From NCBI GenBank assembly GCA_023228085.1, contig JALOBW010000002.1, positions 148,357 through 212,356 of the forward strand: a DNA stretch of 64,000 nt, read 5' to 3'. How positions within the stretch are numbered: position 1 is the stretch's first letter; each line of letters opens with the position of its first letter. Shown one piece after another: positions 42,971-52,467 of the stretch. Source of the DNA: a bacterium. Lineage in GTDB: Bacteria; Patescibacteriota; Minisyncoccia; Minisyncoccales; Minisyncoccaceae. Position numbers and translations under genes: made by a program. The notes beneath the pieces are model-generated. The model was given only the letters and a program-made list of their open reading frames with translations. It was not told the DNA's origin and made no database searches.

Positions 42971-43234
42971 CTAAAAATTAAGTCCTGATATTTCGGCTGC
43001 TTTTTTTGCCATTATCATTTTAGCTTTTCCGCAAGCATCATTAACACAGTCTTTAACAGCCTTCTCCTGATCTTCTTTGCTGAGCGTATCATTCAAAGTA
43101 ATACTAATAACCTCCGCTTTTCCATTAACTGTCACCTTAACACCATTGATTTCTGATTCCATCCTCTCCTTACCTAGTGCTCCATCTAAATCTTTTAGTC
43201 TTTTTAAGTCTTTTAACTTGTCAAACATTCCCAT
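42971..43234 (-). CDS. YbaB/EbfC-family nucleoid-associated protein
   Basis: 87 aa, somewhat short for the family (about 100). The pattern of an N-terminal helix, VKVTVNGKAEVISITL strands and a C-terminal helix with CVNDACGKAK fits YbaB. Members bind DNA as dimers, often encoded with dnaX and recR, which are absent here; instead it sits in an envelope operon. Confidence 0.85.
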   Translation of the reverse strand: MGMFDKLKDLKRLKDLDGALGKERMESEINGVKVTVNGKAEVISITLNDTLSKEDQEKAVKDCVNDACGKAKMIMAKKAAEISGLNF

Positions 43235-43303
43235 AATTTTAGTTTTTAACTTTATAATAAGTAAATTTTACTATCTTAACTGCTTTTTTTCAATCTTGAC
43301 CAA

Positions 43304-44563
43304 TCAGCCGTTTCGTTTTAAATGGTCAATTACAATAGATACTATACGCTTCATATCATCCGATCGTAGTCTTATATGTGTTGGTAGAGAAACTATCTTA
43401 TCACAATTTACTTCGGCTATTAGGCATTGCCCCTCTTTATACTGCATAGCTTTTATATCTGTTTTTGAAGGAACGATTACTGATTCTCTCCATCCATCAT
43501 TCAAGTATATTTCTTGACGTCTAAAATTTTCAATTAATTGCTTTGAATTATTGACAATCAAGGGAAAACGCATGAAAATTGGATCTTTCCTTGAATCAAT
43601 AGAATTAAAACAGAATAAATTCTTGTATTCATCCAATTCAATCGCGTAGAAATCTGCAACCCCTTTTCGCCAAACATTGAATCTTTCTAATTTTTGTACT
43701 TGAAATAGAGCAATTTCGGCTAAAGCATTTGGCATTTTTTGTGGAAAATAATTTGGTAAAATTCCATGATTTTCACTTTCCATAACAGATCTTGACAAAA
43801 GACCACTGTTTAGGGAATATGCCATAATTCCTTTTCCTATTTTTGAGTTATAGAAAGGAAGTACAAAGAGATTTGTAATTATCGGATGCAAAATTTGTTG
43901 TACTATCCATTTTTTTGTTGGATACAAAATATTCGCCTTAAAGTCTATAATCCTTTTGATATAAGAGTTATTATTAACGATGAGCATACCCCCATAAACT
44001 GATGAAACTACTTTATCCCTACCAAAGCTAAAAAAAGCAAAATCTCCAAATGTTCCACAATATTTTCCATCATATTTTGCTCCAAGTGCATGAGCACAAT
44101 CTTCTATAAGAATAATATTCTTTCGCGAACAGATTTCTTTTATTCTATCCAAATCACAAGGTAATCCAAATGTGTGTTGAGCAATAACTACTTTCGTTTT
44201 TTCGGTAATTTTCTGTTCTATTTTTTGAGCATCAATATTAAGATCACTTTTGATGTCCACATATACTGGGGTCGCTCTTCGTTTTAGTATCGGATTGATT
44301 ACAGCATTACAGGTATAAGCCTGTACTATTACTTCATCTCCTTCGGAAAGATTAATTGCGTCAAAAATAGCCAAAAGACAACTTCGTCCACTGTTGAATG
44401 AATAACAATTTTCAAATCCAAAATGTAATCTAAAGTAATCTTCTAATTTAGTGGAACCCAATCCTTTTTGCCATTTCCAAAATTTTAATAACGAAATTAT
44501 CGCAAAAAAAACATCGTCTTTTTCTGTATTAGGAGATAATGATGTGGAAATTACTTTTGCCAT
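43304..44563 (-). CDS. DegT/DnrJ/EryC1/StrS-family PLP aminotransferase
   Basis: 419 aa. Catalytic Lys184 in FFSFGRDKVVSSVYGG, D155 in LIEDCAHALGA, and YSFNSGRSCLL near the N-terminus. The family transfers amino groups to nucleotide-linked keto sugars for surface polysaccharides, or acts as sugar dehydratase. The 1-nt overlap with the murF-like gene couples it to peptidoglycan synthesis, so an amino sugar or modified stem donor is plausible; the substrate is not predictable. Confidence 0.88.
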   Translation of the reverse strand: MAKVISTSLSPNTEKDDVFFAIISLLKFWKWQKGLGSTKLEDYFRLHFGFENCYSFNSGRSCLLAIFDAINLSEGDEVIVQAYTCNAVINPILKRRATPVYVDIKSDLNIDAQKIEQKITEKTKVVIAQHTFGLPCDLDRIKEICSRKNIILIEDCAHALGAKYDGKYCGTFGDFAFFSFGRDKVVSSVYGGMLIVNNNSYIKRIIDFKANILYPTKKWIVQQILHPIITNLFVLPFYNSKIGKGIMAYSLNSGLLSRSVMESENHGILPNYFPQKMPNALAEIALFQVQKLERFNVWRKGVADFYAIELDEYKNLFCFNSIDSRKDPIFMRFPLIVNNSKQLIENFRRQEIYLNDGWRESVIVPSKTDIKAMQYKEGQCLIAEVNCDKIVSLPTHIRLRSDDMKRIVSIVIDHLKRNG

Positions 44564-46260
44564 TATTTTTCAAAAATTTTATTTACTAAATTTTTTGACG
44601 ATCTTCCTTCCAGTAAAACAACTCCTCCGTCTATTCTCTGTTTTATGATATCAAAGGCTTTGTTCGGATTTTCTATGCAAATAATATTATAATCTTTCAT
44701 ACATTCACTCTGAGCTCCTTTTTTTATATCTTCAAAGTAGTCGCTTGTCGTTATTATGGCGACATCACAGCTTTTTGCTATTTTTTTCCCGATTTCATAA
44801 TGAGTCTTTTTTGCATCACGACCAAGTTCAATAATACAAGGCATTACTAATATTTTTTTACCAGTAGTTATAATATCTTTAAAGTGATCTAAGTGAGATA
44901 ATACTCCGACTCTATTTGCCGAATAGCTAGAATTTATTGCAGAAAATCCATGTTTTGTTTGTTCAATCTCCATTCCTGATATTTTGGCTGTTATTTTTTC
45001 GCACCCGTTGGCAATTTCTTCGCTACTCATTCCTAATTTTTTTGCTACTGCGATACACAGCAAAAGATTTGATAGATGATGATTTCCAATAATTCCAGTC
45101 TTTATTTTAATTCTCTCTCCATTTTTAAAGCATGCATCAAAAATAAGTCCACTATCGCTATTCTTAACTCCTTCTGCCCACATGTCTTCATGAATTTCCG
45201 TTGAACACTTCAATGTGGAGATTTTTCTATCTTTAAAATTATCTTTTACAAATTCCGAATCCCAGTTTAGGACCGCTACTCCTTCGCTCGGAAGATTATC
45301 TATTAATTCAAGCTTTGTTTTGATTATATTTTCTTGTGACCCAAAGGTAGCTAGATGTTGATTGCCAATTCCTGTTAAGATACCTATTTTGGGCTGAGCG
45401 ATACTACATAAAAGCTTAATACCTCCTTTATTATAGGCACCCATTTCACAAATAAATATTTCATGATCACTACTGACGTCTCGTAATATGCATTCGGAGA
45501 TTCCTATTTCTGAGTTTTGATTTTTGACTGTGGACACAACACTGAATGATTCGGATAGTATAATTTTTAGAAATTCCTTTGTAGAGCTTTTCCCATAACT
45601 GCCGGTAATACCTATGACTAAAAGATTTTTTAACGAATTTATTTTTGATCTCGCTTTAGATAACGTTTTATTTCTCAAATAAACAGTCAGGGGTTGAAAA
45701 AATAGAACGATTGATGAAATTATAACCATTGAAAGCAAATCAAATGAAAAAAGTAAAAAAACTAGATGCAAGGCATTGGTTAACCCTATTGCTCTAGTCA
45801 ATAAAAACTGCTGAAAAATAAATATCAGAAAAACTAGCAATACCAAAAAAGTTATTGCCTCTAGAAATATCATTTTTTTAGTTTGCTCTGGCTTTTTACT
45901 CTGTTCCAAAAACAATGATTTTAATGAATGCATACCTTCAATAATCATTAAAACAACCGATGCTGAAATAAAAATATAAATAGTATTAGAAAGAAATTCT
46001 ATATTATCGTAGGAAAAGCCATAAAGAAAAGAACACAATATAAATGATAACGAAATTAAGCAAAAGAAAGCTTTTACAAAAAAAGATATACCAAATATTT
46101 TTCTTCCTGCATCAGTATCAAAATGTGCATTAAACCTTCCAATATGATAATTCTTTAATTGCCAAAGATAGAGCCAAAAAAAATCAGTTTTTATTTGCTT
46201 TGCAATCCAAAAAATAAGAACTATATAACTAAAAACTAATATTAGTGTTTCGGTTATCAT
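44563..46260 (-). CDS. murF: MurF-like Mur ligase with N-terminal membrane domain
   Basis: 565 aa. The first ~195 residues carry about six hydrophobic helices (1-20, 57-80, 90-108, 132-152, 165-188), absent from classical MurF (about 450 aa). The ligase part has the ATP loop GITGSYGKSSTK (217-228), EMGAYNKGGIK, GNQHLATFGSQENI and the C-terminal VLLEGRSSKNLVNK. MurF adds D-Ala-D-Ala to UDP-MurNAc-tripeptide in the cytoplasm; here the enzyme is tied to the membrane, near MraY. It could also be a related membrane Mur ligase (MurT/CapB-like), but the motifs fit MurF best. Confidence 0.82.
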   Translation of the reverse strand: MITETLILVFSYIVLIFWIAKQIKTDFFWLYLWQLKNYHIGRFNAHFDTDAGRKIFGISFFVKAFFCLISLSFILCSFLYGFSYDNIEFLSNTIYIFISASVVLMIIEGMHSLKSLFLEQSKKPEQTKKMIFLEAITFLVLLVFLIFIFQQFLLTRAIGLTNALHLVFLLFSFDLLSMVIISSIVLFFQPLTVYLRNKTLSKARSKINSLKNLLVIGITGSYGKSSTKEFLKIILSESFSVVSTVKNQNSEIGISECILRDVSSDHEIFICEMGAYNKGGIKLLCSIAQPKIGILTGIGNQHLATFGSQENIIKTKLELIDNLPSEGVAVLNWDSEFVKDNFKDRKISTLKCSTEIHEDMWAEGVKNSDSGLIFDACFKNGERIKIKTGIIGNHHLSNLLLCIAVAKKLGMSSEEIANGCEKITAKISGMEIEQTKHGFSAINSSYSANRVGVLSHLDHFKDIITTGKKILVMPCIIELGRDAKKTHYEIGKKIAKSCDVAIITTSDYFEDIKKGAQSECMKDYNIICIENPNKAFDIIKQRIDGGVVLLEGRSSKNLVNKIFEK

Positions 46261-47042
46261 TTCTTTAAATAATTAGTAATTATTTTAGCGGTTTCTTCAC
46301 TATGAGTTCTATGAGGATTATGTCCCGACCCATTAATAACCTTGAGTTCTGAGTTGTTTATTATTTCGTTCAAAACAAATGCATCTTCTATTGGCGTAGC
46401 TTTATCTATTTCTCCCCACAAAATAAGTACTGGGATTTTTATCGTTTCTGCTAGGTCAGACATATCGTCAATAATAATTTTTTTAAAAATTTCCCTCATT
46501 ATTGGATTGGCACGATAGTAGTCATAAGTTCCTGCTAACTTGTATGCTATTTTTTCAAATACATGATAAAAAGGTGTTCTGGAAACAATTTTTGAACCCA
46601 TTTTTGATAAAAATTTTGCAGTTTTTTGACGAAAATTAAGTCTTTCCTTTCTAATAACTGCGGCATCACAAAGAATAAGTTTTTTAATCTCCGATTCATG
46701 TTTTGCTGTATACTTCAAAGCGAGAGCTCCTCCAAAAGAATGCCCCAACAAAAAAATTTTAGGCAAACCCATCTCCTTTTTAAAAGAGTTTAAGAACGAT
46801 ACATATTCATCTGTACCCCAAATCTCTTGTGGTGGTGGAGTTTCTCCAAAACCTGGTAAGTCTAATAAGACCGAGTTATATCCATTTTCCGCTAATATTA
46901 TCGCCGTCTTTAGCCAAGAAAATGATGTCCCTCCCCATCCGTGAAAAATTAAAATTGTCTCATTATTCTTCCCATTAATAACTTCTCGGTATTTTGTTTT
47001 TATTCCGTTTACTTCAATAGTTTTTTCTGTTGTTTCTGTCAT
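46257..47042 (-). CDS. Alpha/beta hydrolase
   Basis: 261 aa. Oxyanion motif HGWGG (34-38), nucleophile S102 in LGHSFGGALAL, an acid in WGEIDKATP and a His in NGSGHNPHRTH. No signal peptide, so cytosolic. Heads the operon and overlaps the MurF-like gene by 4 nt (ATGA). Such enzymes may be esterases, thioesterases or C-C hydrolases; the operon suggests a lipid- or wall-related substrate. Confidence 0.88.
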   Translation of the reverse strand: MTETTEKTIEVNGIKTKYREVINGKNNETILIFHGWGGTSFSWLKTAIILAENGYNSVLLDLPGFGETPPPQEIWGTDEYVSFLNSFKKEMGLPKIFLLGHSFGGALALKYTAKHESEIKKLILCDAAVIRKERLNFRQKTAKFLSKMGSKIVSRTPFYHVFEKIAYKLAGTYDYYRANPIMREIFKKIIIDDMSDLAETIKIPVLILWGEIDKATPIEDAFVLNEIINNSELKVINGSGHNPHRTHSEETAKIITNYLKK

Positions 47043-47087
47043 ATATATTTATATTAAGCCAAAAACCTTTAAAAAGCAAAATGACTA

Positions 47088-48377
47088 TCATACTCCTTCT
47101 TCGGTTCCAAACACTGATGATGGCTCTGAAGGTAAATACGATCTTACAAATATCCAATCTACGTCAAGAGTATGCGTTGGCGTTCCATCGGCATCAAGAT
47201 AGGCAGGAATACTTACTGTGGGAACATTTGTTGTAATGGTTGTGACAGCTGCATCATTAATAACATAAAGACATGACGACGCCCCATTTCTTTTGACTTC
47301 AAATATTTTGTACGAACCACTATAACTTCCTAAATTTACTCCTGTATTTGTTGGGTCTGGATTTCGATGAAGTGCGTTTAAGACATTACCCGTTGGGTAG
47401 TTGTACTTAAATAGTGCCCCATATGCTGGCGTTACTCCTTGTTGACTATGAAAACCGATAGAGGCATAACTCGTTGAATTAAATTGTCCCCTTGACCTAA
47501 CAGAGTATCCTGTCCCAAAATTTGTTTTACTAGAAATATATGTCGCAGAAGTTATTGTTAACACTGATTGCGAGAGAGATAGTCCTGTTCCATTAATGGT
47601 CCATTTTGATGAATCAAGAGATGAAGAGGAAAAGTCATCAAAAAATGCAAAAGTATTGTCTCCATTCGCAGTAGAAACAGCCGAGGAATTACCATAATAG
47701 AGATATACAGTAGTTCCCGAAGTAGGAATGCTTGGAATCTTTACCCAAACTTTGGCAGTAGAAGAATCTGTTTTTGATTCTATCCAATAAGAAAGCAATA
47801 ATGAGGCATTTGAATCAGTGAAACGTATGTCATCAAAGTCTGCTTGCATATCAGAATCGTAGGCTATGTCTAAAGATATTTGATAATCAGTTAAGGTTGA
47901 ACCAGAAGTATTAGTAATAGTAATAGGTTTTCGTTTGGTCCATCCTGTCAAAAGACTACTACTAGAATATTTACTAGATGCAGAAGAATAAGAATAATTA
48001 GAATTATCAGACATACTAGCTGAAATAGTAAAATCATCTGCAGAAACTCTGTTGTAGATGTAGTAATTTCCTGAGACTGGATCTTTAGGAATAGCAATTC
48101 CTTGAGCAGTTAATTTTGCCTCAATTCCAGAACAATTCTCGGAACTATTTGTTGAACCTAGTTTGCAATTAGCATTTGTCTCTGTTGGCAAACTTCCGTC
48201 TGTAGTTTTGATAATGGTGATTGCTTTTACTAATTGATTAATATCTGCTTTACGTCTGGCATCGTTTGCAGAGTTGGTTGCACTAGTCATAGATACGATT
48301 AAGATACCAGTAAGGATGCCGATGATAGCGATGACGATAAGAAGTTCTATTAGGGTGAAGGATTTTATTTGCTCCAT
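47088..48377 (-). CDS. Type IV pilin-like protein with DUF2341 domain
   Basis: 429 aa. Prepilin signal MEQIKS|FTLIELL and a stalk (to about 135) that is nearly identical in DNA to the stalks at 13.3-16.1 kb, followed by a DUF2341 domain (GWTKRKPITI, SDMQADFDDIRF, YWIESKTDSSTAKVWVKIP, TVYLYYGN) and a concanavalin-like domain (FDDFSSSSLDSSKW...). Partner of the next pilin, with a 5-nt gap. Likely surface adhesin. Confidence 0.88.
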   Translation of the reverse strand: MEQIKSFTLIELLIVIAIIGILTGILIVSMTSATNSANDARRKADINQLVKAITIIKTTDGSLPTETNANCKLGSTNSSENCSGIEAKLTAQGIAIPKDPVSGNYYIYNRVSADDFTISASMSDNSNYSYSSASSKYSSSSLLTGWTKRKPITITNTSGSTLTDYQISLDIAYDSDMQADFDDIRFTDSNASLLLSYWIESKTDSSTAKVWVKIPSIPTSGTTVYLYYGNSSAVSTANGDNTFAFFDDFSSSSLDSSKWTINGTGLSLSQSVLTITSATYISSKTNFGTGYSVRSRGQFNSTSYASIGFHSQQGVTPAYGALFKYNYPTGNVLNALHRNPDPTNTGVNLGSYSGSYKIFEVKRNGASSCLYVINDAAVTTITTNVPTVSIPAYLDADGTPTHTLDVDWIFVRSYLPSEPSSVFGTEEGV

Positions 48378-48382
48378 TTAAA

Positions 48383-49852
48383 TTAATTATTTTCTTCAGA
48401 GAAAAATGAATAAGTAGGCTCTACTGATACTTTTTTACGAGTTAGGGTTATTCCAGTGTAATTTAAGCTATTATAGGCATGATTATTATATAAATCTAAA
48501 GCTTCTGCCGAAGTTAGAGCTCTGTTAAAAATATTTATCTCATCAAGCATTCCATTAAAATAATAATTTGTTCCGTTTATAACCCTACTACCAATATTTG
48601 AACCAGAAACATTAAATTTTGTTGATGGTGCTCCATTGGAGACAGAATCTGATAATGTTGTTGTTTTTTCAACGCCATCAACATAGATTTTACAGCTACT
48701 GGAACCAGTAAAACTTACCGAATAAATTATATGATGCCAATTATCGGTTGAAATATTAGCTGTATTAGCTGACCATGTCCTATCAAGATTTGGGGTAGTT
48801 GGGGTCCATGCAAAATATGGATATGAATTTATGTAAACACCTCCAGAACCTTGCCCTCCAGAAACACTTTGCCCCATAAAATATCCATTCGTGCTTGTTG
48901 CATTAAACCAAAAAGAATAACTTATTGCTGTTGATTGTATAAAAGGAGACGACGATAATGATAAATAGGAATTATTAAACTGGAGACAAGTACCTTTATT
49001 GCAAAACGAACTACTCTTCCATGTTGGACTATTATTAAATGTTATAACTCTTCCCGATCCAGATCTATCAATCGTTGTAGTTCCCATTCCCTCATCCATT
49101 GATAACGCCAATACATTGCCACTAATTTGACTAATAAAAACATTAGATAAATTAGATTCTGAGGTGGCGCCTGCATTCCCATAATACATATAAATTGTTT
49201 TTCCTGTTATTGGAATTGAGGGAATTTTTACCCAAAATCTTCCCGAAACTTCATCTGTTTTGGTCTCTATCCAATAAGGCAAACTTACGCTATCATTTAA
49301 AAATCTAACATCATCAAAATCAGTTTGCATGTCGGTGTCGTATGTAACATCAAACATAATCTGAAAATCTGATAGTTCTTGTCCAGAATTATTCGTTATT
49401 TCTATTGCTTTTCGGTATCCCCAATCTGCCATTATGGGCGACGATGATTGGTATTTATTCTCTTTTGAATTAAAAATGTACTTTGTTCCATCCGACAAAA
49501 TAGCAGTTAAGTAATAACTTCCACCAACTACGTCTATTTCGTAATATTCTTTAGTGACTGGATCGCTAGGAAAAATTTTCATGATTTCCCTTGATTGTAA
49601 TTCTGTTTGAAGGTTTGTACACGGAGTAGTCCCTCCACCCAGAGTACATGGATATACATCTGAAGGAAGAGTTCCTGTTAAAGTATTAAGTATCGCAATT
49701 GATTTAACAATTTGACCTAAATCTACTTTTCGCCTGGCATCGTTAGCACTATTTGTCGCACTAGTCATAGATACAATAATAACACCGGCAAGGATACCGA
49801 TGATAGCGATGACAACTAATAATTCTATTAGGGTGAAAGATTTCTTATACAT
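48383..49852 (-). CDS. Type IV pilin-like protein with DUF2341 and LamG domains
   Basis: 489 aa. Prepilin signal MYKKS|FTLIELL, divergent stalk (to about 140), DUF2341 (GYRKAIEITN, TDMQTDFDDVRF, PYWIETKTDE, KTIYMYYGN), then a LamG domain (about 250-455: LALSMDEGMG, AISYSFWFN, NWHHIIYSVSF, GMLDEINIFNRAL). The double-lectin arrangement suggests carbohydrate binding. First gene of a two-pilin operon. Confidence 0.88.
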   Translation of the reverse strand: MYKKSFTLIELLVVIAIIGILAGVIIVSMTSATNSANDARRKVDLGQIVKSIAILNTLTGTLPSDVYPCTLGGGTTPCTNLQTELQSREIMKIFPSDPVTKEYYEIDVVGGSYYLTAILSDGTKYIFNSKENKYQSSSPIMADWGYRKAIEITNNSGQELSDFQIMFDVTYDTDMQTDFDDVRFLNDSVSLPYWIETKTDEVSGRFWVKIPSIPITGKTIYMYYGNAGATSESNLSNVFISQISGNVLALSMDEGMGTTTIDRSGSGRVITFNNSPTWKSSSFCNKGTCLQFNNSYLSLSSSPFIQSTAISYSFWFNATSTNGYFMGQSVSGGQGSGGVYINSYPYFAWTPTTPNLDRTWSANTANISTDNWHHIIYSVSFTGSSSCKIYVDGVEKTTTLSDSVSNGAPSTKFNVSGSNIGSRVINGTNYYFNGMLDEINIFNRALTSAEALDLYNNHAYNSLNYTGITLTRKKVSVEPTYSFFSEENN

Positions 49853-49888
49853 GATAATATTTTACCAATTTTTATGCTTATTTTCAAA

Positions 49889-49920
49889 TTAAAAAAGCCC
49901 CTAATTAGGGGATCTTTTTT
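49889..49920. terminator. Terminator between serS and the pilin operon
   Basis: AAAAAAGCCCCTAATTAGGGG palindrome followed by ATCTTTTTT. The serS stop touches its edge at 49919. Confidence 0.8.
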
Positions 49921-51187
49921 AGTTTTTTCTAATTTCCTTAAAAGGTAAATATTTATGTAGCACTTCGGGGATTTTTACACTTCCATCAGCTTGTTGCCAG
50001 TTTTCTAGAAGAGGAATTAGTACTCTCGGCGTGGCGATTCCAGTATTGTTCAACGAATGGCAATATTTTATTTCTCCATCCTTAGTTTTGTATCTTATGT
50101 TTAATCTCCTGGTTTGGAATTCAAAGAAATATGAAGAAGAATGTGTTTCCCTATATTTGTTTTGTGATGGAACCCAACATTCAATATCGTATTTTTTAAC
50201 CTGACCTAATCCTAAATCTCCAGAACAATTTAATACAACATGGTATGGAAGACCCAGCCCTTGTAATATATTTTCGGCATTTTTTGTTATTGCCTCGTGG
50301 AGACGGACAGTCTCTTCTTTGTCGTTCTTACATAACACAACTTGTTCAATTTTCATAAACTCATGAACTCTTAATATACCTTGAGTATCCTTTCCATAAC
50401 TACCTATTTCGGTTCTAAAACATGGAGAAAAGCCCATATACTTTCTAGGTAAATCATCTTCTTTCAAAATTTCATCGGAATGATAACTCATAACTGCCAC
50501 TTCAGAAGTTCCAGCTAAATACATACCATCGTGAGTTTCATATACTTCATCTTTTGATTGAGGTAAGTATCCGGTTCCTGTCATAGCTTCCTTACTTACT
50601 AGAGATGGAGCGCAAAACGGAATAAATCCATCCTTAGTAATAATATCGGTCGCATATTGCCAAATAGCCATACTTAATAGCATCGCTTCCCTTTTTAGGA
50701 AATATCCTCTAAAGCCAGCTACCTTTGTTCCTCTTTCAAAATCTACTAAATCTAGATCTTTTGCAATTTGAACGTGGTCTTTAACAGGAAAATTAAAATT
50801 TTTTATCTCCCCCCATTTCCTAATCTCCACGTTATCTTCGTCGGAATCACCAACCGGCACACTCTCATCTGGAATATTGGGAACAAGAAGCATTAAAGCA
50901 TTAAAATCATTATTAACCTTTCTGAATTCTTCGTTATTGTTGTCACCATTAGAATCAGCTTCCTTCATTTGAGCAATTATCGTAGCTCTTTCTTCAGACG
51001 TTTTTGCTTCCTGAATTCTTTTGTTGGCTTGGTTTTTTATAGCATTTATCTCTTCAATTGCTTGAAGTAGTTCTCGTCTGCGAATATCTAACTTTAACAA
51101 AAGATCTAAATCAAAATCTATATGTTTTTTTTCGCACGCTTCTTTAATTTTTTCGGGATTTTCTCTAATAAATTTGATGTCTAACAT
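49919..51187 (-). CDS. serS: Seryl-tRNA synthetase
   Basis: 422 aa, class II. N-terminal antiparallel coiled coil (about 30-105) that holds tRNA-Ser, then motif 2 (GFSPCFRTEIGSYGKDTQGILRVHEF, shown here only by its position near 265-290) and motif 3 (LNNTGIATPRVLIPLLEN near 382-399). Length is normal. The 148 bp upstream have no T-box features; a TTGATT-19-TATAAT promoter is possible. Confidence 0.95.
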   Translation of the reverse strand: MLDIKFIRENPEKIKEACEKKHIDFDLDLLLKLDIRRRELLQAIEEINAIKNQANKRIQEAKTSEERATIIAQMKEADSNGDNNNEEFRKVNNDFNALMLLVPNIPDESVPVGDSDEDNVEIRKWGEIKNFNFPVKDHVQIAKDLDLVDFERGTKVAGFRGYFLKREAMLLSMAIWQYATDIITKDGFIPFCAPSLVSKEAMTGTGYLPQSKDEVYETHDGMYLAGTSEVAVMSYHSDEILKEDDLPRKYMGFSPCFRTEIGSYGKDTQGILRVHEFMKIEQVVLCKNDKEETVRLHEAITKNAENILQGLGLPYHVVLNCSGDLGLGQVKKYDIECWVPSQNKYRETHSSSYFFEFQTRRLNIRYKTKDGEIKYCHSLNNTGIATPRVLIPLLENWQQADGSVKIPEVLHKYLPFKEIRKN

Positions 51188-51335
51188 TTTTTTGATATAT
51201 GATTATAAATTAACTTAATATATTTAAATCAAACCTTTCTAATGGGCAGGATTCTTGAAAACTAACCCTTAGGATATTAGTAAATGAGGTAAGCCATTTC
51301 ATATAGTTATCATATTATCACCAAAGAGGAAAAAA

Positions 51336-51647
51336 TCAACAAAAAAGGGGTTCTTTGACCCTCTTTTTAAGTTGAGACTGGTAACTCTTTTCAATTTCTG
51401 GACCAACGCCCATAAATCCAAGAATGATCTTGATTTGTTCTTTCCAGATTTTTTTATCGTCACTAATTAGTTTAATGACATCATCTTCAAAGACTTCCAG
51501 TTCACTTGGGATTTCTTCTCTTGCTTGATATCCCAATACGAATCTCAAAACATTACAAAGAGCTGTCTCACACAGAAAACGAGGATAGCATCTTCTTAAG
51601 GCTTGATACCGTTGCGATATCACTCCTTTAAACTCTGCTAATTCCAT
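51336..51647 (-). CDS. Small hypothetical protein, 103 aa, leaderless
   Basis: Unrecognised. Helical, four Cys (RRCYPRFLCETALCNVL near 19-33 and the last residue). The promoter TTGACA-17-TATAGT ends 6 nt before the ATG, so transcription should begin at or next to the start codon. The terminator hairpin (51341-51368) lies inside the last codons, and the TGA stop follows the T-tract, so many transcripts may end before the stop codon. Confidence 0.68.
   Translation of the reverse strand: MELAEFKGVISQRYQALRRCYPRFLCETALCNVLRFVLGYQAREEIPSELEVFEDDVIKLISDDKKIWKEQIKIILGFMGVGPEIEKSYQSQLKKRVKEPLFC
51341..51368 (-). terminator. Terminator inside the 3' end of the 103-aa gene
   Basis: Stem AAAAAGAGGGT/AACCCCTTTTTT with one bulge on the minus strand, ending in TTTTTT at 51341-51346; the stop codon (51336-51338) is 2 nt further on. 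Confidence 0.75.
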
Positions 51648-51653
51648 GGTTTT

Positions 51654-51682
51654 ACTATAATAAATATTGACATTATTGTCAA
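51654..51682 (-). promoter_or_regulatory. Leaderless promoter of the 103-aa gene
   Basis: Minus strand TTGACA (51677-51682), 17-bp spacer, TATAGT (51654-51659). The -35 is half of ATTGACA-TTAT-TGTCAAT. Confidence 0.8.
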
Positions 51683-51714
51683 TTTAATTTAAAACATTCA
51701 TAAATTGACTATTT

Positions 51715-52128
51715 TTATGCTACACTTTTGGGATTCTCTACTATAGGAAGTAGCTTGAGAAAATATTTGAAATTGACTAAAAGATTGATAGTTGGAAAAA
51801 CAGCTAACAGTGCGGTATATTCGTTAATACCAACAACAACCATTATTATTATTACGTTAGAGAATGTATTTATGAAGATATTATCGCTTCTGTGTGGATA
51901 TTGTTTTTTAAAATAGAAAAACAAGTTTAGTGTATAGAATAAAAACATCCATATAAATAAAAAATATGCTCCAATAGATACAATCACAAAAAAGCTTATA
52001 ACGGCAGTCATACCTATTTTAGAAAGTATTACCATAACAGAAATCATCAACGGAATAACAATAAGTAGAATTGTAAAAAGAGTATAAAGGATAAGATATG
52101 GTGAGAATATTTTTGTAGTATTTTCCAT
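51715..52128 (-). CDS. Small hypothetical membrane protein, 137 aa
   Basis: Four hydrophobic segments (about 8-32, 36-62, 80-100, 103-125) with little else. No family recognised. An extended -10 (TGTTATAAT) lies about 20 nt before the ATG. It is divergent from the 33-codon gene at 52222, with both promoters in the 94-bp spacer. Confidence 0.7.
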   Translation of the reverse strand: MENTTKIFSPYLILYTLFTILLIVIPLMISVMVILSKIGMTAVISFFVIVSIGAYFLFIWMFLFYTLNLFFYFKKQYPHRSDNIFINTFSNVIIIMVVVGINEYTALLAVFPTINLLVNFKYFLKLLPIVENPKSVA

Positions 52129-52177
52129 ACTTTTTTATTAAATTATAACATACTGGTCAAAAATTTAAATAGTTCTA

Positions 52178-52206
52178 TTGACATTAATACATTATCGTTT
52201 TATAAT
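52178..52206 (+). promoter_or_regulatory. Perfect consensus promoter of the 33-codon gene
   Basis: TTGACA (52178-52183), 17-bp spacer, TATAAT (52201-52206). One of the best sigma-70 promoters in the window. Confidence 0.88.
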
Positions 52207-52221
52207 TGAACCAGCAAAAAT

Positions 52222-52323
52222 ATGAAGGACATTAATCTGCAACAATTAAATAGAAAATCTTACTGGACCATCTTTACCCCTATTCATGATGAGGGACTTT
52301 TGTTTATCCGCAAGAATAAGTAA
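52222..52323 (+). CDS. Very small ORF, 33 aa, or small RNA
   Basis: ATG about 9 nt after the expected start site, 33 codons, TAA at 52321-52323, then a clean terminator 20 nt later. The peptide has a polar N-terminus, a central YWTIFTPI stretch and a basic end (FIRKNK). No Shine-Dalgarno. The unit is a complete ~150-nt transcript, so it is either a small protein, a toxin-like peptide or a small RNA. Confidence 0.5.
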   Translation: MKDINLQQLNRKSYWTIFTPIHDEGLLFIRKNK

Positions 52324-52342
52324 TACCATAGATAAACTAAAG

Positions 52343-52366
52343 CCCCTCACAAAGTGAGGGGTTTTT
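52343..52366 (+). terminator. Terminator of the 33-codon gene
   Basis: Perfect stem CCCCTCAC/GTGAGGGG (52343-52350 with 52354-52361), loop AAA, then TTTTT. Confidence 0.92.
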
Positions 52367-52467
52367 AATTATATGTTTGTTTGGCGCGAAAAATCCTTGT
52401 CCCCAAAAAGAGTTTTCGGGCTAAACAAGCTCAATTGCATAGCTCATTTACAAATGAGGTGAAAAAA

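Noticed and set aside
51188..51335. T-box riboswitch before serS
   Set aside because: No antiterminator AGGGTGG-like element, specifier loop or terminator in the 148-bp leader.
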